Source of the DNA: an uncultured Acetatifactor sp.
GTDB taxonomy: Bacteria; Bacillota; Clostridia; Lachnospirales; Lachnospiraceae
NCBI GenBank assembly: GCA_910578185.1
Contig: CAJTPN010000034.1
Coordinates: 1-16,976 of the forward strand
Length of the DNA stretch: 16,976 bases
Reading direction: 5' to 3'
Shown here: positions 1-6,840 of the stretch, piece after piece
Position numbering within the stretch: the first letter of the stretch is position 1
Layout of the letters: every line of letters starts with the position of its first letter
Notes under the pieces: generated by a model
Databases searched by the model: none
The model's input: only the letters and a program-made list of their open reading frames with translations
Told to the model about the DNA's origin: nothing
Program-made: the position numbers and the translations under genes

Positions 1-32
1 TCTTTCATTGTGCATTTGGTATTGTGTATCAT
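1..32 (-). CDS. Start of a gene cut by the left window edge
   Basis: An ATG at 32-30 is preceded by an AGGAGG at 46-41 with an 8-base spacer, the same arrangement as the other genes here. Only about ten codons are visible, reading MIHNTKCTMK, so no family can be named. It begins 22 bases after the stop of the Imm1-like gene upstream and is probably the next member of the same run. The start call rests on the ribosome binding site alone. Confidence 0.55.
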   Translation of the reverse strand, partial: MIHNTKCTMK

Positions 33-54
33 AGTATATTTCCTCCTTCATCGC

Positions 55-555
55 TTAGAGCTGTTCTGCCCAGTCAATGCCTGGATAAAGTTTTCCCGTC
101 CTTATGAAATATTCAACCGCTTTTACGCCAACTTCCATATTAGTAAGCGCAAGGTATTTTTCAATAGGCGACTGGCCGCCACTTTGCACATGGGCAAATT
201 CTTCCACTCTGGCATACTCTGGATTATAGGAATAATAATTCTTTTCATCTTTTGTTCCGCCATGCAGGCTAAGGCCGATTGCCAGCCATTCCCCATCACA
301 GTTTACTTCAAGCTGATCAACTTCCCCATAGGGGTCTAAGTACAGATATATATTAAGTCCCTTCGGTATTTCTTCTAGGATTTTGGAAATTACTTCTTCT
401 GTAATTTCATCAGCCTCATAAGAAGAATACGGCGGGTCATAATAATCAATATGTTTTATCTGGATTGCTTTGGTGTCAAAATCAGGGATATTCTCCTGCT
501 TGGGTATAATTTTAACTTCCATACCGCATAACGTTTTGATTATTTTAAGTTCCAT
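55..555 (-). CDS. Imm1-like immunity protein
   Basis: A 166-residue soluble protein with no signal peptide. The start is the ATG at 555, seven bases after an AGGAGG at 568-563; a longer in-frame start at 615 lacks such a site and would overlap the upstream gene. The C-terminus carries FIRTGKLYPGIDW at about residues 150-162, with GGQSP at 126-130 and W90 before it. This layout (a Pro-containing turn, a helix, then F-x-x-TG...P...W) resembles the Imm1 immunity family of polymorphic toxin systems, whose members are thought to bind and neutralise a cognate toxin in the cytoplasm. The gene at 11692-12120 ends the same way and is probably a distant paralogue. The family assignment is from memory of the motif and is moderate; the relationship of the two genes is visible directly. 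Confidence 0.7.
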   Translation of the reverse strand: MELKIIKTLCGMEVKIIPKQENIPDFDTKAIQIKHIDYYDPPYSSYEADEITEEVISKILEEIPKGLNIYLYLDPYGEVDQLEVNCDGEWLAIGLSLHGGTKDEKNYYSYNPEYARVEEFAHVQSGGQSPIEKYLALTNMEVGVKAVEYFIRTGKLYPGIDWAEQL

Positions 556-611
556 TAAATTGCCTCCTAGTTTATTGGTTCGCTTTATTTTTTCAAAAAG
601 TAAATACTTCT

Positions 612-1163
612 TCACAGGTAAATTTCAAAATTTTCGCTGCTCCATGTGGAAAGCACATTTTCAGCAAGTGTCTTGTCCACTCTCAGCACTGTGTATTCAC
701 AATCACAGTAAATATAATCTTCCAGCACGATCAGCCGCATCCCATGCGAATCCAAAACCTGGTTTATTGCGGTCATAGATTTTTTGAAATTATCATAATC
801 GCTGCAATCCGTGTATATCTTTTCTCTATGGACAATCTCTGAAATTTCCGGATATTCTATTCCCTGTGTATGGAAAAACTCCATTAAAGTATGTGTCAGG
901 TCATCCTCATAGCCGCCTATCTGAATACCGTAACCGTGAGCGCAGAGAAAAGCGGCACAAAAACATTCCGCATCCAACTCATTTTCCTTTGAAAAGTCCA
1001 AAAATTCTTCCAGTGTTTCAAGAAATAAAATGCTTTGGATAATACTCTGATTTTTCTCATAAAATGCGGAGTGGTCTGACTGTTCCAACAGTTCCATCGA
1101 ACTGTGTAACTCATTTTTCTCATCAGGAGATAAGAGCAGCTCTGCTAAATTCAGGACATCCAT
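612..1163 (-). CDS. Hypothetical acidic protein, possible immunity protein
   Basis: A 183-residue soluble, acidic, mainly helical protein. The ATG at 1163 follows an AGGAGG with a six-base spacer. The N-terminal half is leucine- and glutamate-rich, with a helical stretch around residues 40-75 containing two cysteines (ECFCAAFLCAHGYG). The second half alternates strand-like segments (RLIVLEDYIYCDCEYTVLRV, residues about 143-162). I do not recognise the family. It lies between a lipoprotein gene and the Imm1-like gene, 56 bases before the latter's start. Its role as an immunity protein is inferred only from size, composition and neighbours. Confidence 0.8.
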   Translation of the reverse strand: MDVLNLAELLLSPDEKNELHSSMELLEQSDHSAFYEKNQSIIQSILFLETLEEFLDFSKENELDAECFCAAFLCAHGYGIQIGGYEDDLTHTLMEFFHTQGIEYPEISEIVHREKIYTDCSDYDNFKKSMTAINQVLDSHGMRLIVLEDYIYCDCEYTVLRVDKTLAENVLSTWSSENFEIYL

Positions 1164-1236
1164 GTTTTTTCCTCCTTGCCTGCTACAATAATTTTTTGAT
1201 ACTATCAGTTGGTCTTTTCACAATTTTGTTATTCCA

Positions 1237-1575
1237 TTATTCGGTCACACGAATACTATAAACTTTCGTAATTTGTGCAGGATACGATTCCGCAATCGAA
1301 CCATCATATTCAATTTCCAGAACATCGCCAACTTCCGGCTCCGGCGAGGGTTCCATATTTGTCATGGGAATAGTTATCCGGTCTGCGCTGTTCAATTCCG
1401 CACTCCCTTCCACCGGCTCCACAAGATAACAATCATCCTGTATCTCTATTATAGTCGCCTGGAATGTGACTGTTTCATCTCCGCCCACTTTCGATTCTCC
1501 GCCGCTGGACGTTCCGCAGGCGGCAGCCAACAATATAAGGCTCATTGTTAAAATTAACAGCAGTTGTCTTTTCAT
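1237..1575 (-). CDS. Small lipoprotein, DUF3221-like
   Basis: A 112-residue lipoprotein precursor. The start chosen is the ATG at 1575, nine bases after AGGAGG (1590-1585); the frame stays open further upstream but without a good site. Residues 1-20 form a signal peptide (MKRQ, a leucine-rich core, then AAAC) with Cys20 as the lipid-anchored residue. The mature part is about 90 residues, mostly strand, with a VEPVEGSAE segment and a C-terminal EVGDVLEIEYDGSIAESYPA region. This resembles the small extracytoplasmic domains annotated as DUF3221 or similar in Firmicutes. It should sit on the outer face of the membrane. Whether it is an immunity lipoprotein or a housekeeping one cannot be told; its position inside the array favours the first. 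Confidence 0.8.
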   Translation of the reverse strand: MKRQLLLILTMSLILLAAACGTSSGGESKVGGDETVTFQATIIEIQDDCYLVEPVEGSAELNSADRITIPMTNMEPSPEPEVGDVLEIEYDGSIAESYPAQITKVYSIRVTE

Positions 1576-1627
1576 AGCATATAACCTCCTGAAAAGCAGA
1601 TATTTACAGTTTTTAACTATCTGAAAG

Positions 1628-1789
1628 TTACTGATTTTTCTTGCTCTCAATAGCCTGGATTGTACAAGCAAAACCTGCGATTGTCGCAAACAGCGTTGCG
1701 CCACCCATAGCCTGATTCATTCCTGCCCCCATGAAAAAACCAATAACCGCAGCAATTACAATTATCACACTGGAAATCATTGTCCTCAT
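1628..1789 (-). CDS. Tiny membrane protein, 53 residues
   Basis: A short frame of 53 codons with ATG at 1789 and a GGAGG eight bases upstream; stop TAA at 1630-1628. The protein begins MRTMISSVIIVIAAVIGFFMGAG and has one clear membrane segment at about residues 4-23 and a second, weaker one at about 29-46 (glycine-, alanine- and phenylalanine-rich), ending in ESKKNQ. It lies 52 bases before the lipoprotein start at 1575 and 57 bases after the preceding gene, with no room for another gene. No family recognised. A good ribosome binding site, a hydrophobic core and a charged tail make it likely to be real. It could be an immunity protein against a membrane-acting toxin or simply a small structural protein. 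Confidence 0.7.
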   Translation of the reverse strand: MRTMISSVIIVIAAVIGFFMGAGMNQAMGGATLFATIAGFACTIQAIESKKNQ

Positions 1790-1846
1790 AACTGAAACCT
1801 CCACAAATCGTGAGCTATCAAATAATACTCTACCCCTGCTTTCCTG

Positions 1847-2338
1847 TTAAAATGCTATATCTTTATAAGCAATTTCAGCTATTTCCTCATTTTGTACACA
1901 GACACCGATTCCATTATCATCAAGATCCTCGCCTCCCCATGTCCTGGAAAAAAGCAAATATAAGCATCTGGTATCTTCCAGCATGAAATCCCATGCGATA
2001 ACAATGGTTTCTAATGTCACTGCCTGTAAAAGTGCTTCTTTTGTCTCAATTTCAGGCCACCATTCTGCAGCTTCCATCTTGTCATCCGGACCGTAGCTGA
2101 ATCGTACTTCCTCATTATAGTATCTGACCAAGGCTTCTATCAAATCTTCCTGCAACACTGACCATTTCTTTAGAAAGCATTCATATGTCTCTTTCTGTTT
2201 TTGGGAAATTACTTTTTCTCCGTCATCATGTATCAATATATCCACAGTATATAAATTCCCACCGAACTCCAGTGTATGTTTCCCCCACCAGCCATAATCA
2301 TCCTCATATCTTAATTCGCCAAATATCTGATCTGCCAT
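1847..2338 (-). CDS. Hypothetical protein, DUF6985/DUF2004-like
   Basis: A 163-residue soluble acidic protein starting at the ATG at 2338, eight bases after GGGGAG. It opens with FGELRYEDDYGWWG, then a strand-rich segment (residues 23-46), a central helix (about 47-75) and a C-terminal strand pair with FSRTWGGEDLDDNGIGV at about 130-146. This order (a Trp-containing strand pair, then a helix with a 'yy' motif, then a region ending in a W-x-x-E..G.GV turn) is like proteins annotated DUF6985 or DUF2004, which often sit in toxin-immunity neighbourhoods. The assignment is from remembered pattern and is tentative. It is flanked by the tiny membrane protein downstream and a lipoprotein upstream. 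Confidence 0.75.
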   Translation of the reverse strand: MADQIFGELRYEDDYGWWGKHTLEFGGNLYTVDILIHDDGEKVISQKQKETYECFLKKWSVLQEDLIEALVRYYNEEVRFSYGPDDKMEAAEWWPEIETKEALLQAVTLETIVIAWDFMLEDTRCLYLLFSRTWGGEDLDDNGIGVCVQNEEIAEIAYKDIAF

Positions 2339-2407
2339 TGTTTAATCTCCCCTTCATTCTTGGATTCCTGTTTTCTTAATTCTCAATAAACAGAAAGCAG
2401 TCCGAAT

Positions 2408-2899
2408 TTAATTACCATTATTTTTTGTTATTTCTGTTAAAGCCATCTGCAGCTGATATACATTTTCCGTACCATACTTATCTTTCGTAGTAAGTTCAAA
2501 GTAAAGCGTACCATTCAAATCATTTGTATCATCTATTTTTATTCTCCTAAGTGTACTGTCTCCCGATATCTGCCCCAAATCACCAGAAACATTGACTGTA
2601 CCTCCTGTCGTATCTGTCACACTATTGGAAAGAATCACATTCCCTTCACTGCCGGATATCGTGTAAAATGTGGTTGAGTATGACGTAATATCAATGAAAG
2701 ACTCATCAGCTGCTTTCAAATCACCACCAGAGAAAATTTCCTCTGAACCATTCAAAACAATAATGCCATTGGACACTGCAAACTGTTCATTCTCTCCGCT
2801 AAAAGAATATACTCTTAATGGTTCCTGTTCTTCTTTTCCGCATCCGGTTAATGCCAGCATCAGTATTGTCATAAAGGCCAGTGTTTTCATTTTTATCAT
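2408..2899 (-). CDS. Lipoprotein of unknown family
   Basis: A 163-residue lipoprotein precursor. The ATG at 2899 follows GGAGGAG with a nine-base spacer; an ATG six codons earlier overlaps the ribosome binding site itself and is rejected. The signal peptide ends LALTGC, giving Cys20 as the lipid anchor. The mature domain is rich in Ser, Thr, Gly and Asp and is strand-like throughout, ending in a segment around NGTLYFELTTKDKYGTENVY; an immunoglobulin-like or DUF5067-like beta sandwich is possible but not established. It should be exposed outside the membrane. It sits between the small acidic gene at 2962-3249 and the DUF6985-like gene. Confidence 0.8.
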   Translation of the reverse strand: MIKMKTLAFMTILMLALTGCGKEEQEPLRVYSFSGENEQFAVSNGIIVLNGSEEIFSGGDLKAADESFIDITSYSTTFYTISGSEGNVILSNSVTDTTGGTVNVSGDLGQISGDSTLRRIKIDDTNDLNGTLYFELTTKDKYGTENVYQLQMALTEITKNNGN

Positions 2900-2961
2900 A
2901 TCCGAAATCTCCTCCATATTTTTTCAAATTCCAGCTTTACCTTCCTGGCAAACAGAAATCT

Positions 2962-3249
2962 TCAGTTTATCCATCTTTCAAATCCGGCACTGCTTTCTGC
3001 CGCATGAATTGCATCGGAAAGATGTTCATAATACCCTGCTCCTGCGCTGATATTACCCACATTTATCATGTCTTCAATCCATATACAGTAACAATCTATT
3101 TCCTGATCATCATATATTGGAGGATCATCCTCATAATCTCCAGTACCTGGCAGGAAAGTGCTTGTGCAAAGAAACAGACGATATTGTTTGATACCATAGT
3201 TGCATATCCCTGTCTTAATAATTGTGTCACCTAATTTTGCCACGTTCAT
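2962..3249 (-). CDS. Small acidic hypothetical protein
   Basis: A 95-residue protein with a strongly acidic middle (a DYEDDPPIYDDQEID stretch at about residues 37-51) and a C-terminal helix ending GFERWIN. Two ATGs lie six bases apart; the inner one at 3249 is eight bases after AAGGA and is preferred, the outer one at 3255 being only two bases after it. No family recognised. Small acidic soluble proteins of this kind are typical of immunity genes directed at basic nuclease toxins, but that is inference from composition and location. It follows the gene ending at 3282 by 32 bases. Confidence 0.7.
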   Translation of the reverse strand: MNVAKLGDTIIKTGICNYGIKQYRLFLCTSTFLPGTGDYEDDPPIYDDQEIDCYCIWIEDMINVGNISAGAGYYEHLSDAIHAAESSAGFERWIN

Positions 3250-3281
3250 ATGCATTTTCCTTCAATCCAATTTTTTTAGGC

Positions 3282-3836
3282 TCAGACCAGTTTATAATTC
3301 ATTGATGCTTTCAATTTCAAACAGGATGCGGATATATATTCTTTATGTATCCATTCTCTTTCCTGTAAATAGTCATTATTTTGGGTACTGATGATATGGT
3401 CTGTTATCTCTGTATAGGGAGCTATTCTTTTTACAATGCGAACCAATTTTTGATATGTTTGGGTTAAACATTTTGGTCTTGCAATGTATTTTCCCGTTTC
3501 ATTATAATATCCGGAGATTACAAATAAGCGGCTTCTTGTAATTTCCTTTTTATTGTCATATATAGAAGAAAAGCCTGCCTCAATAACCGTATTACCTGCC
3601 GCATTATATCCTATCATTTGTTCACTCTGGAATGGAATTTGCTGCGACATCAATGTCCCGGCCTCTGGCAAATAAAAGTAATAACGACACTTATCCTCTG
3701 TAACTATGTCTAAAGTCTGCCCATACTTTCTTTTCCCTGAACTCGGCTTAATGATGACGCATCCACAGTCTAATGCTGTCTGTGCAATTTTTAAAAATTC
3801 TTCATATTTTAACCAATAGTTGATTTGTTTTCCCAT
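3282..3836 (-). CDS. Hypothetical protein with uncertain start, possibly 5'-truncated
   Basis: From the ATG at 3836 the protein is 184 residues, begins MGKQINYWLKYEEFLKIAQT, and alternates strands and helices, with a helix containing TYQKLVRIVKRIAPYTEI near residues 132-149. It is basic for an immunity protein. The start is doubtful: no clear ribosome binding site precedes 3836, while the same frame stays open back to 4020 without any ATG or GTG (a TTG occurs at 3932). Either the gene uses a weak start at 3836 or the TTG, or its original 5' end was lost by recombination. I do not recognise the family. The frame ends 32 bases before the next start (3249), so it belongs to the same run. Confidence 0.65.
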   Translation of the reverse strand: MGKQINYWLKYEEFLKIAQTALDCGCVIIKPSSGKRKYGQTLDIVTEDKCRYYFYLPEAGTLMSQQIPFQSEQMIGYNAAGNTVIEAGFSSIYDNKKEITRSRLFVISGYYNETGKYIARPKCLTQTYQKLVRIVKRIAPYTEITDHIISTQNNDYLQEREWIHKEYISASCLKLKASMNYKLV

Positions 3837-4020
3837 TTCCAATCCACATCCATAAGCAGTAATAAGGAAATCATAAATAGTCTTTTCTGTTTCACCACAC
3901 CTGCGAACCTCTCCTTTTCTTGTAAATATCAAAATACATGATCCAGCAGCCCATCCAAAGGTTTTATCTGCCGTTGACCTTGGCAGCCGAGGACTTATAG
4001 GTTTGTAAAACCTAAAATGA
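3837..4020 (-). other. Open frame without start codon upstream of the 3282-3836 gene
   Basis: The largest interval here without a confident gene (3837-4022). On the minus strand it is open in the frame of the downstream gene for about 61 codons, bounded upstream by the TAA of the SUKH-3 gene's neighbourhood, but has no ATG or GTG in that frame. The translation (around RSTADKTFGWAAGSCILIF) looks protein-like rather than random and would join smoothly to MGKQINYW. It may be the stump of a longer ancestral gene or plain intergenic DNA carrying the true regulatory region. A 7-bp perfect hairpin lies at its upstream end. Confidence 0.35.
3998..4014. repeat. Perfect 7-bp inverted repeat after the SUKH-3 gene
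   Basis: TAGGTTT and AAACCTA separated by GTA form a small perfect hairpin nine bases beyond the stop of the SUKH-3 gene. It is AT-rich and is not followed by a run of T on the transcribed strand, so it is at best a weak terminator or mRNA 3'-end stabiliser. Confidence 0.4.
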
Positions 4021-4022
4021 AG

Positions 4023-4595
4023 TTATATTAACTTTTTCGGTTTTCGTCCGTGGATAAACAACATATTCAAATAGTTTTCTATACAATCACCTGACAAGAA
4101 AATACTGTCATCAAATAGCGTATAAATGTTTCCGCTTTCAGCAGCACAAGTTATACCATCCGGTTCAACAGTTCCTATGGGGAATAGTTTTTCACTGACT
4201 ACCTGTTCCGCTGTTTTCAAATCAATTACGATTTCAAGATCTAAAAAGGCAGCCCACGCATCAAAAGTAAAAGTTGCTCCATTATAAGTTTCAAATGATT
4301 TCTTTTCACTTAAATTATTTAACCGCTCCAAGGCACGCAAATACCCTTTCTCTAAACGGTTGACATCACCATCGTATTTTCCCAAAAAATATTGACCAGA
4401 CTTCGGTGAAAACTCCCGAAATTTTATGCCGCCGAGCAGGTGTAAAATTTCCCTTGCATACTCAAAACAATGAAACCCACATTTTTGTTCTATTTTCTCT
4501 ATCCAGCTATCTGCAGTTAGAAAATCCCTTTTTTCTGTCCAACCATTATCTGTCAAAACTAAATACACATACTCATCAATTAAAGAGAGATTCAT
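4023..4595 (-). CDS. SUKH-3 family immunity protein
   Basis: A 190-residue soluble protein matching the SUKH-3 group of the SMI1/KNR4 superfamily, whose bacterial members are cytoplasmic immunity proteins of polymorphic toxin systems. Visible signatures: an N-terminal helix followed by GWTEKR at residues 18-23 (the GW...R motif), a helical region with ILHLLGG near 50, then the C-terminal core with FPIGTVEPDG, AAESGNIYTLFDD and LSGDCIENYLNMLF followed by GRKPKKL, which is the usual order of iG, sG.iY and G...ea...L elements. The start is the ATG at 4595, eight bases after GAGGAG; a GTG three codons upstream overlaps that site. The toxin it would counter is not in the window. Confidence 0.88.
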   Translation of the reverse strand: MNLSLIDEYVYLVLTDNGWTEKRDFLTADSWIEKIEQKCGFHCFEYAREILHLLGGIKFREFSPKSGQYFLGKYDGDVNRLEKGYLRALERLNNLSEKKSFETYNGATFTFDAWAAFLDLEIVIDLKTAEQVVSEKLFPIGTVEPDGITCAAESGNIYTLFDDSIFLSGDCIENYLNMLFIHGRKPKKLI

Positions 4596-4653
4596 ACAAC
4601 TCACTCCTCTATATTTCTATTTGCCATTCTCTTTATTTATAGGCCAGGCAACC

Positions 4654-4749
4654 ACAAACAAACTTGTCCACTATAGTCTGTATCACCTCATCTGCGCTTT
4701 TGGCTCACTCGTCAGCATTTTCAGTAATTGGGATTTCATAAGCCTTTTT
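4654..4749 (-). repeat. Copy A of a diverged direct repeat at a gene 3' end
   Basis: About 96 bases that align over nearly their whole length with 12185-12278, in the same orientation and the same position relative to the gene: the last ~15 codons plus the following ~50 untranslated bases. Shared blocks include AAAAAGGCT (minus strand, at the gene-proximal end), CCAAAAGCG/GATGAGG and the distal CAAACAAA element. Roughly three quarters of positions agree by eye. The rest of the two genes does not obviously match. Confidence 0.6.
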
Positions 4750-5508
4750 CTCCAGGTACTCCCAACGCCCATTACCAACAGGTTCAAAGGATGTCCATGC
4801 CACTTTAAGCTGGTTTTCATATATATAAAATTTAACGCGCGTTTTAACTCCATTACTTGTATCAATATCAGGCTCTGCCACATAATCAAAAGTGTAAACC
4901 ATGTGTTTCTGTGTCCAGTCCGAAATATCCCGGTAATAAATTACCGCATTTTCCGCTGGTACCTTTATCAATCCAAACAGCTTCTCGCTTTCTTCTTTTC
5001 CAGGAAGATAGAAATAGCATCGTGTTCCATATGTGGTGATGTAAAATTCATTTTCTCCTGCCTTGTCCTGAAACAGTATCTCGCCATCACTCAAATCAAT
5101 CAGGAGCAGATCGCTTTCTTTCAGCCAGCCTTCCACATAGCCATTGTGGTGGGGAGCCGTCCAATGTTCCGCACAAATCCAGGTTTTACTATCTTCCTGT
5201 ATGCTCCCACGCATCGCCCTGCTTCCCACATCGGGATAACGATACAATACCGAATCATTCTCATCCAGAATATGTATATCGTAGTCATAGGTTTTCTCGT
5301 AATCATCCGCTTTTTCCCATTGAAGATAACAAGAACTTCCCTCAATGGGAGATTTTTCATCATAAGCATAGGAATCTCTGCTATAACCGGACGGATATAT
5401 TACTTCATATTCTGTTGCACCTGCTGCTGGATTACAGCCAGTCAATAATAGAACAACCATTGTTACCCAGCATAAAGAAACAACATGACGCACATTTTTT
5501 ATTTTCAT
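4705..5508 (-). CDS. Lipoprotein of 267 residues, unknown family
   Basis: A secreted lipoprotein precursor. The ATG at 5508 overlaps the TGA of the upstream membrane-protein gene as ATGA, which fixes the start and implies translational coupling; AAGGAG lies 12 bases upstream. The signal peptide (KIKN..., hydrophobic core at residues 8-23, LLTGC) places the lipid-bearing Cys at residue 25. The mature 240 residues are acidic and strand-rich, with many Tyr and Trp, for example YSRDSYAYDEKSPIEGSSCY near the N-terminus and WTQKHMVYTFDYVAEPD in the second half. No domain recognised. The obligate partner is presumably the two-segment membrane protein at 5505-6029, so both would act at the outer membrane face. 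Its final codons lie in a repeat shared with the gene at 12240-12953. Confidence 0.85.
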   Translation of the reverse strand: MKIKNVRHVVSLCWVTMVVLLLTGCNPAAGATEYEVIYPSGYSRDSYAYDEKSPIEGSSCYLQWEKADDYEKTYDYDIHILDENDSVLYRYPDVGSRAMRGSIQEDSKTWICAEHWTAPHHNGYVEGWLKESDLLLIDLSDGEILFQDKAGENEFYITTYGTRCYFYLPGKEESEKLFGLIKVPAENAVIYYRDISDWTQKHMVYTFDYVAEPDIDTSNGVKTRVKFYIYENQLKVAWTSFEPVGNGRWEYLEKKAYEIPITENADE

Positions 5509-6029
5509 GTCTGCCCCGTTCTCCTTTTCATGCCGCCTATCACACACCACGCCGCCACATACAACAGGACATAAACACCCGCCAGCACGAGGGCAGTGAT
5601 GTACTTTTGCCGAAGTCCTGCTGTGTAGCTTCCCGCAGTCTGATCCGGCTCCACGGTGATATAGGAGCGGTCAGCGGGAATTGCCAGCACCCGCCGCTCC
5701 ACTGTTGCTCCTGCGTCCACAATCTTCTGGCCCAGTTCACGGGTGAGGGCTTGCTCGCTCCACTGATAGCCACTTCCACTGATATCCTGATAGTAGACCA
5801 TATAGGCGGTTTTCGTCGGGTTCATGCGGCGATCCCGTCCGCTGGCTCCCGTATTCTGAACCTGGACGGGCAGTACCTGATAAGGTGAAAAGGTATAAAC
5901 GCCTTTGTCCTCGTAACTGTCAGCGGGGAGGATAGCAGACAGATACCTGAAAGATAGATAACCCATCGCCGCTGCTAAGATCAGCAGCATAATTCCCACC
6001 ACAAAGATAATAGATTTTAGTTTTCCCAT
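5505..6029 (-). CDS. Membrane protein with external loop domain
   Basis: A 174-residue protein with a hydrophobic segment at about residues 7-30 and another at about 144-166, leaving a ~110-residue loop outside the cell and a short basic cytoplasmic tail (MKRRTGQT). The loop carries PVQVQNTGASGRDRRMNPTK and a YYQDISGSGYQW segment. The ATG at 6029 follows GGGGG by five bases. The stop overlaps the next gene's start by four bases, so this and the lipoprotein at 4705-5508 form a coupled pair. The gene at 12240-12953 has the same TM-loop-TM layout without obvious sequence identity. Family not recognised; a membrane-anchored immunity or signalling role is inference. Confidence 0.82.
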   Translation of the reverse strand: MGKLKSIIFVVGIMLLILAAAMGYLSFRYLSAILPADSYEDKGVYTFSPYQVLPVQVQNTGASGRDRRMNPTKTAYMVYYQDISGSGYQWSEQALTRELGQKIVDAGATVERRVLAIPADRSYITVEPDQTAGSYTAGLRQKYITALVLAGVYVLLYVAAWCVIGGMKRRTGQT

Positions 6030-6064
6030 ATGTACCCCCTGAAGTTGCAGATGCCTGTTAAGTG

Positions 6065-6826
6065 TTATGCTGTATACAGATTTTCTCTTTTTAACACAGC
6101 AAATATCTTTTTCCGCATATCTTTGCTGATCTTTTCAATGGCCGCCAGATACCTGTCCTTATCCTGCTCCAGCCATGTACAGATAAAATTTCGGTAAAAC
6201 TCCTTTTCCGCTTTTGCGTTTCCGGATATCGCATAGATTGCGGAATACATCTGCATGATATCTTCTTCTGATAATTGGTACGTCCGGATTGTATGTTCAA
6301 GAAAAGAGTGTGCATAGGGCACTCCAATCTCACGCATCATCTCCTTCACCGGCCCCCGTACAATATCCACATATCCTCTTTTTATCCCATAAACGATAAG
6401 TCGTTCCGTAAATGTGCATACCTTTGATAAATAACAGAGTTCCACATTTTTTCTGTGGGGAAATCCCATAATATATTTATTGACAGGCATTGTTTCCGGC
6501 ATGATATCTGTTTCTCCTGACAGCCAGGAACGGAATGCCCGTTCTTCTAAAGGATTGCTGTTTATAAATTCCATCTGGCCGGCCCAGACTGCCGCCTCCT
6601 CTTTTGCAATGTCTGCGCCTTTCCCTTGGGAATTCAAAAAGATCAGGATATACGCTTTCCCTGTATGGTTTGAACCCCGGAATACCTTTTTTGCCGTTTC
6701 CTCATTGTGAATCACAAGTTCTTTAAAATCCTGCTCTTCCTTTTTGCTCAGGCCCATAGAGCTTGCCTGTATATATTCTTTTATCCTTTTTTCTGCTTCC
6801 TGCTTTTCTCCTGCTGCTCCGTTCAT
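6065..6826 (-). CDS. Helical hypothetical protein paired with the DUF4299-like gene
   Basis: A 253-residue, largely alpha-helical soluble protein without signal peptide or membrane segment. The start taken is the ATG at 6826, preceded by GGGAAGG; a TTG at 6844 would overlap the upstream stop and is less likely. The first ~60 residues are rich in Lys and Glu (EKQEAEKRIKEYIQASSMG), followed by helices at about 60-80, 120-165 and 195-245. Only 14 bases separate it from the stop of the 6841-7719 gene, indicating co-expression with it. I do not recognise the family; a helical-repeat scaffold or a toxin-binding protein are both possible. Confidence 0.8.
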   Translation of the reverse strand: MNGAAGEKQEAEKRIKEYIQASSMGLSKKEEQDFKELVIHNEETAKKVFRGSNHTGKAYILIFLNSQGKGADIAKEEAAVWAGQMEFINSNPLEERAFRSWLSGETDIMPETMPVNKYIMGFPHRKNVELCYLSKVCTFTERLIVYGIKRGYVDIVRGPVKEMMREIGVPYAHSFLEHTIRTYQLSEEDIMQMYSAIYAISGNAKAEKEFYRNFICTWLEQDKDRYLAAIEKISKDMRKKIFAVLKRENLYTA

Positions 6827-6840
6827 GCCAACCTTCCCTT

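Noticed and set aside
4621..5448. A 275-codon open frame on the plus strand
   Set aside because: It lies opposite the lipoprotein gene 4705-5508, which has a signal peptide, an ATGA-coupled start and a ribosome binding site. The plus-strand frame has no ribosome binding site and an implausible composition.
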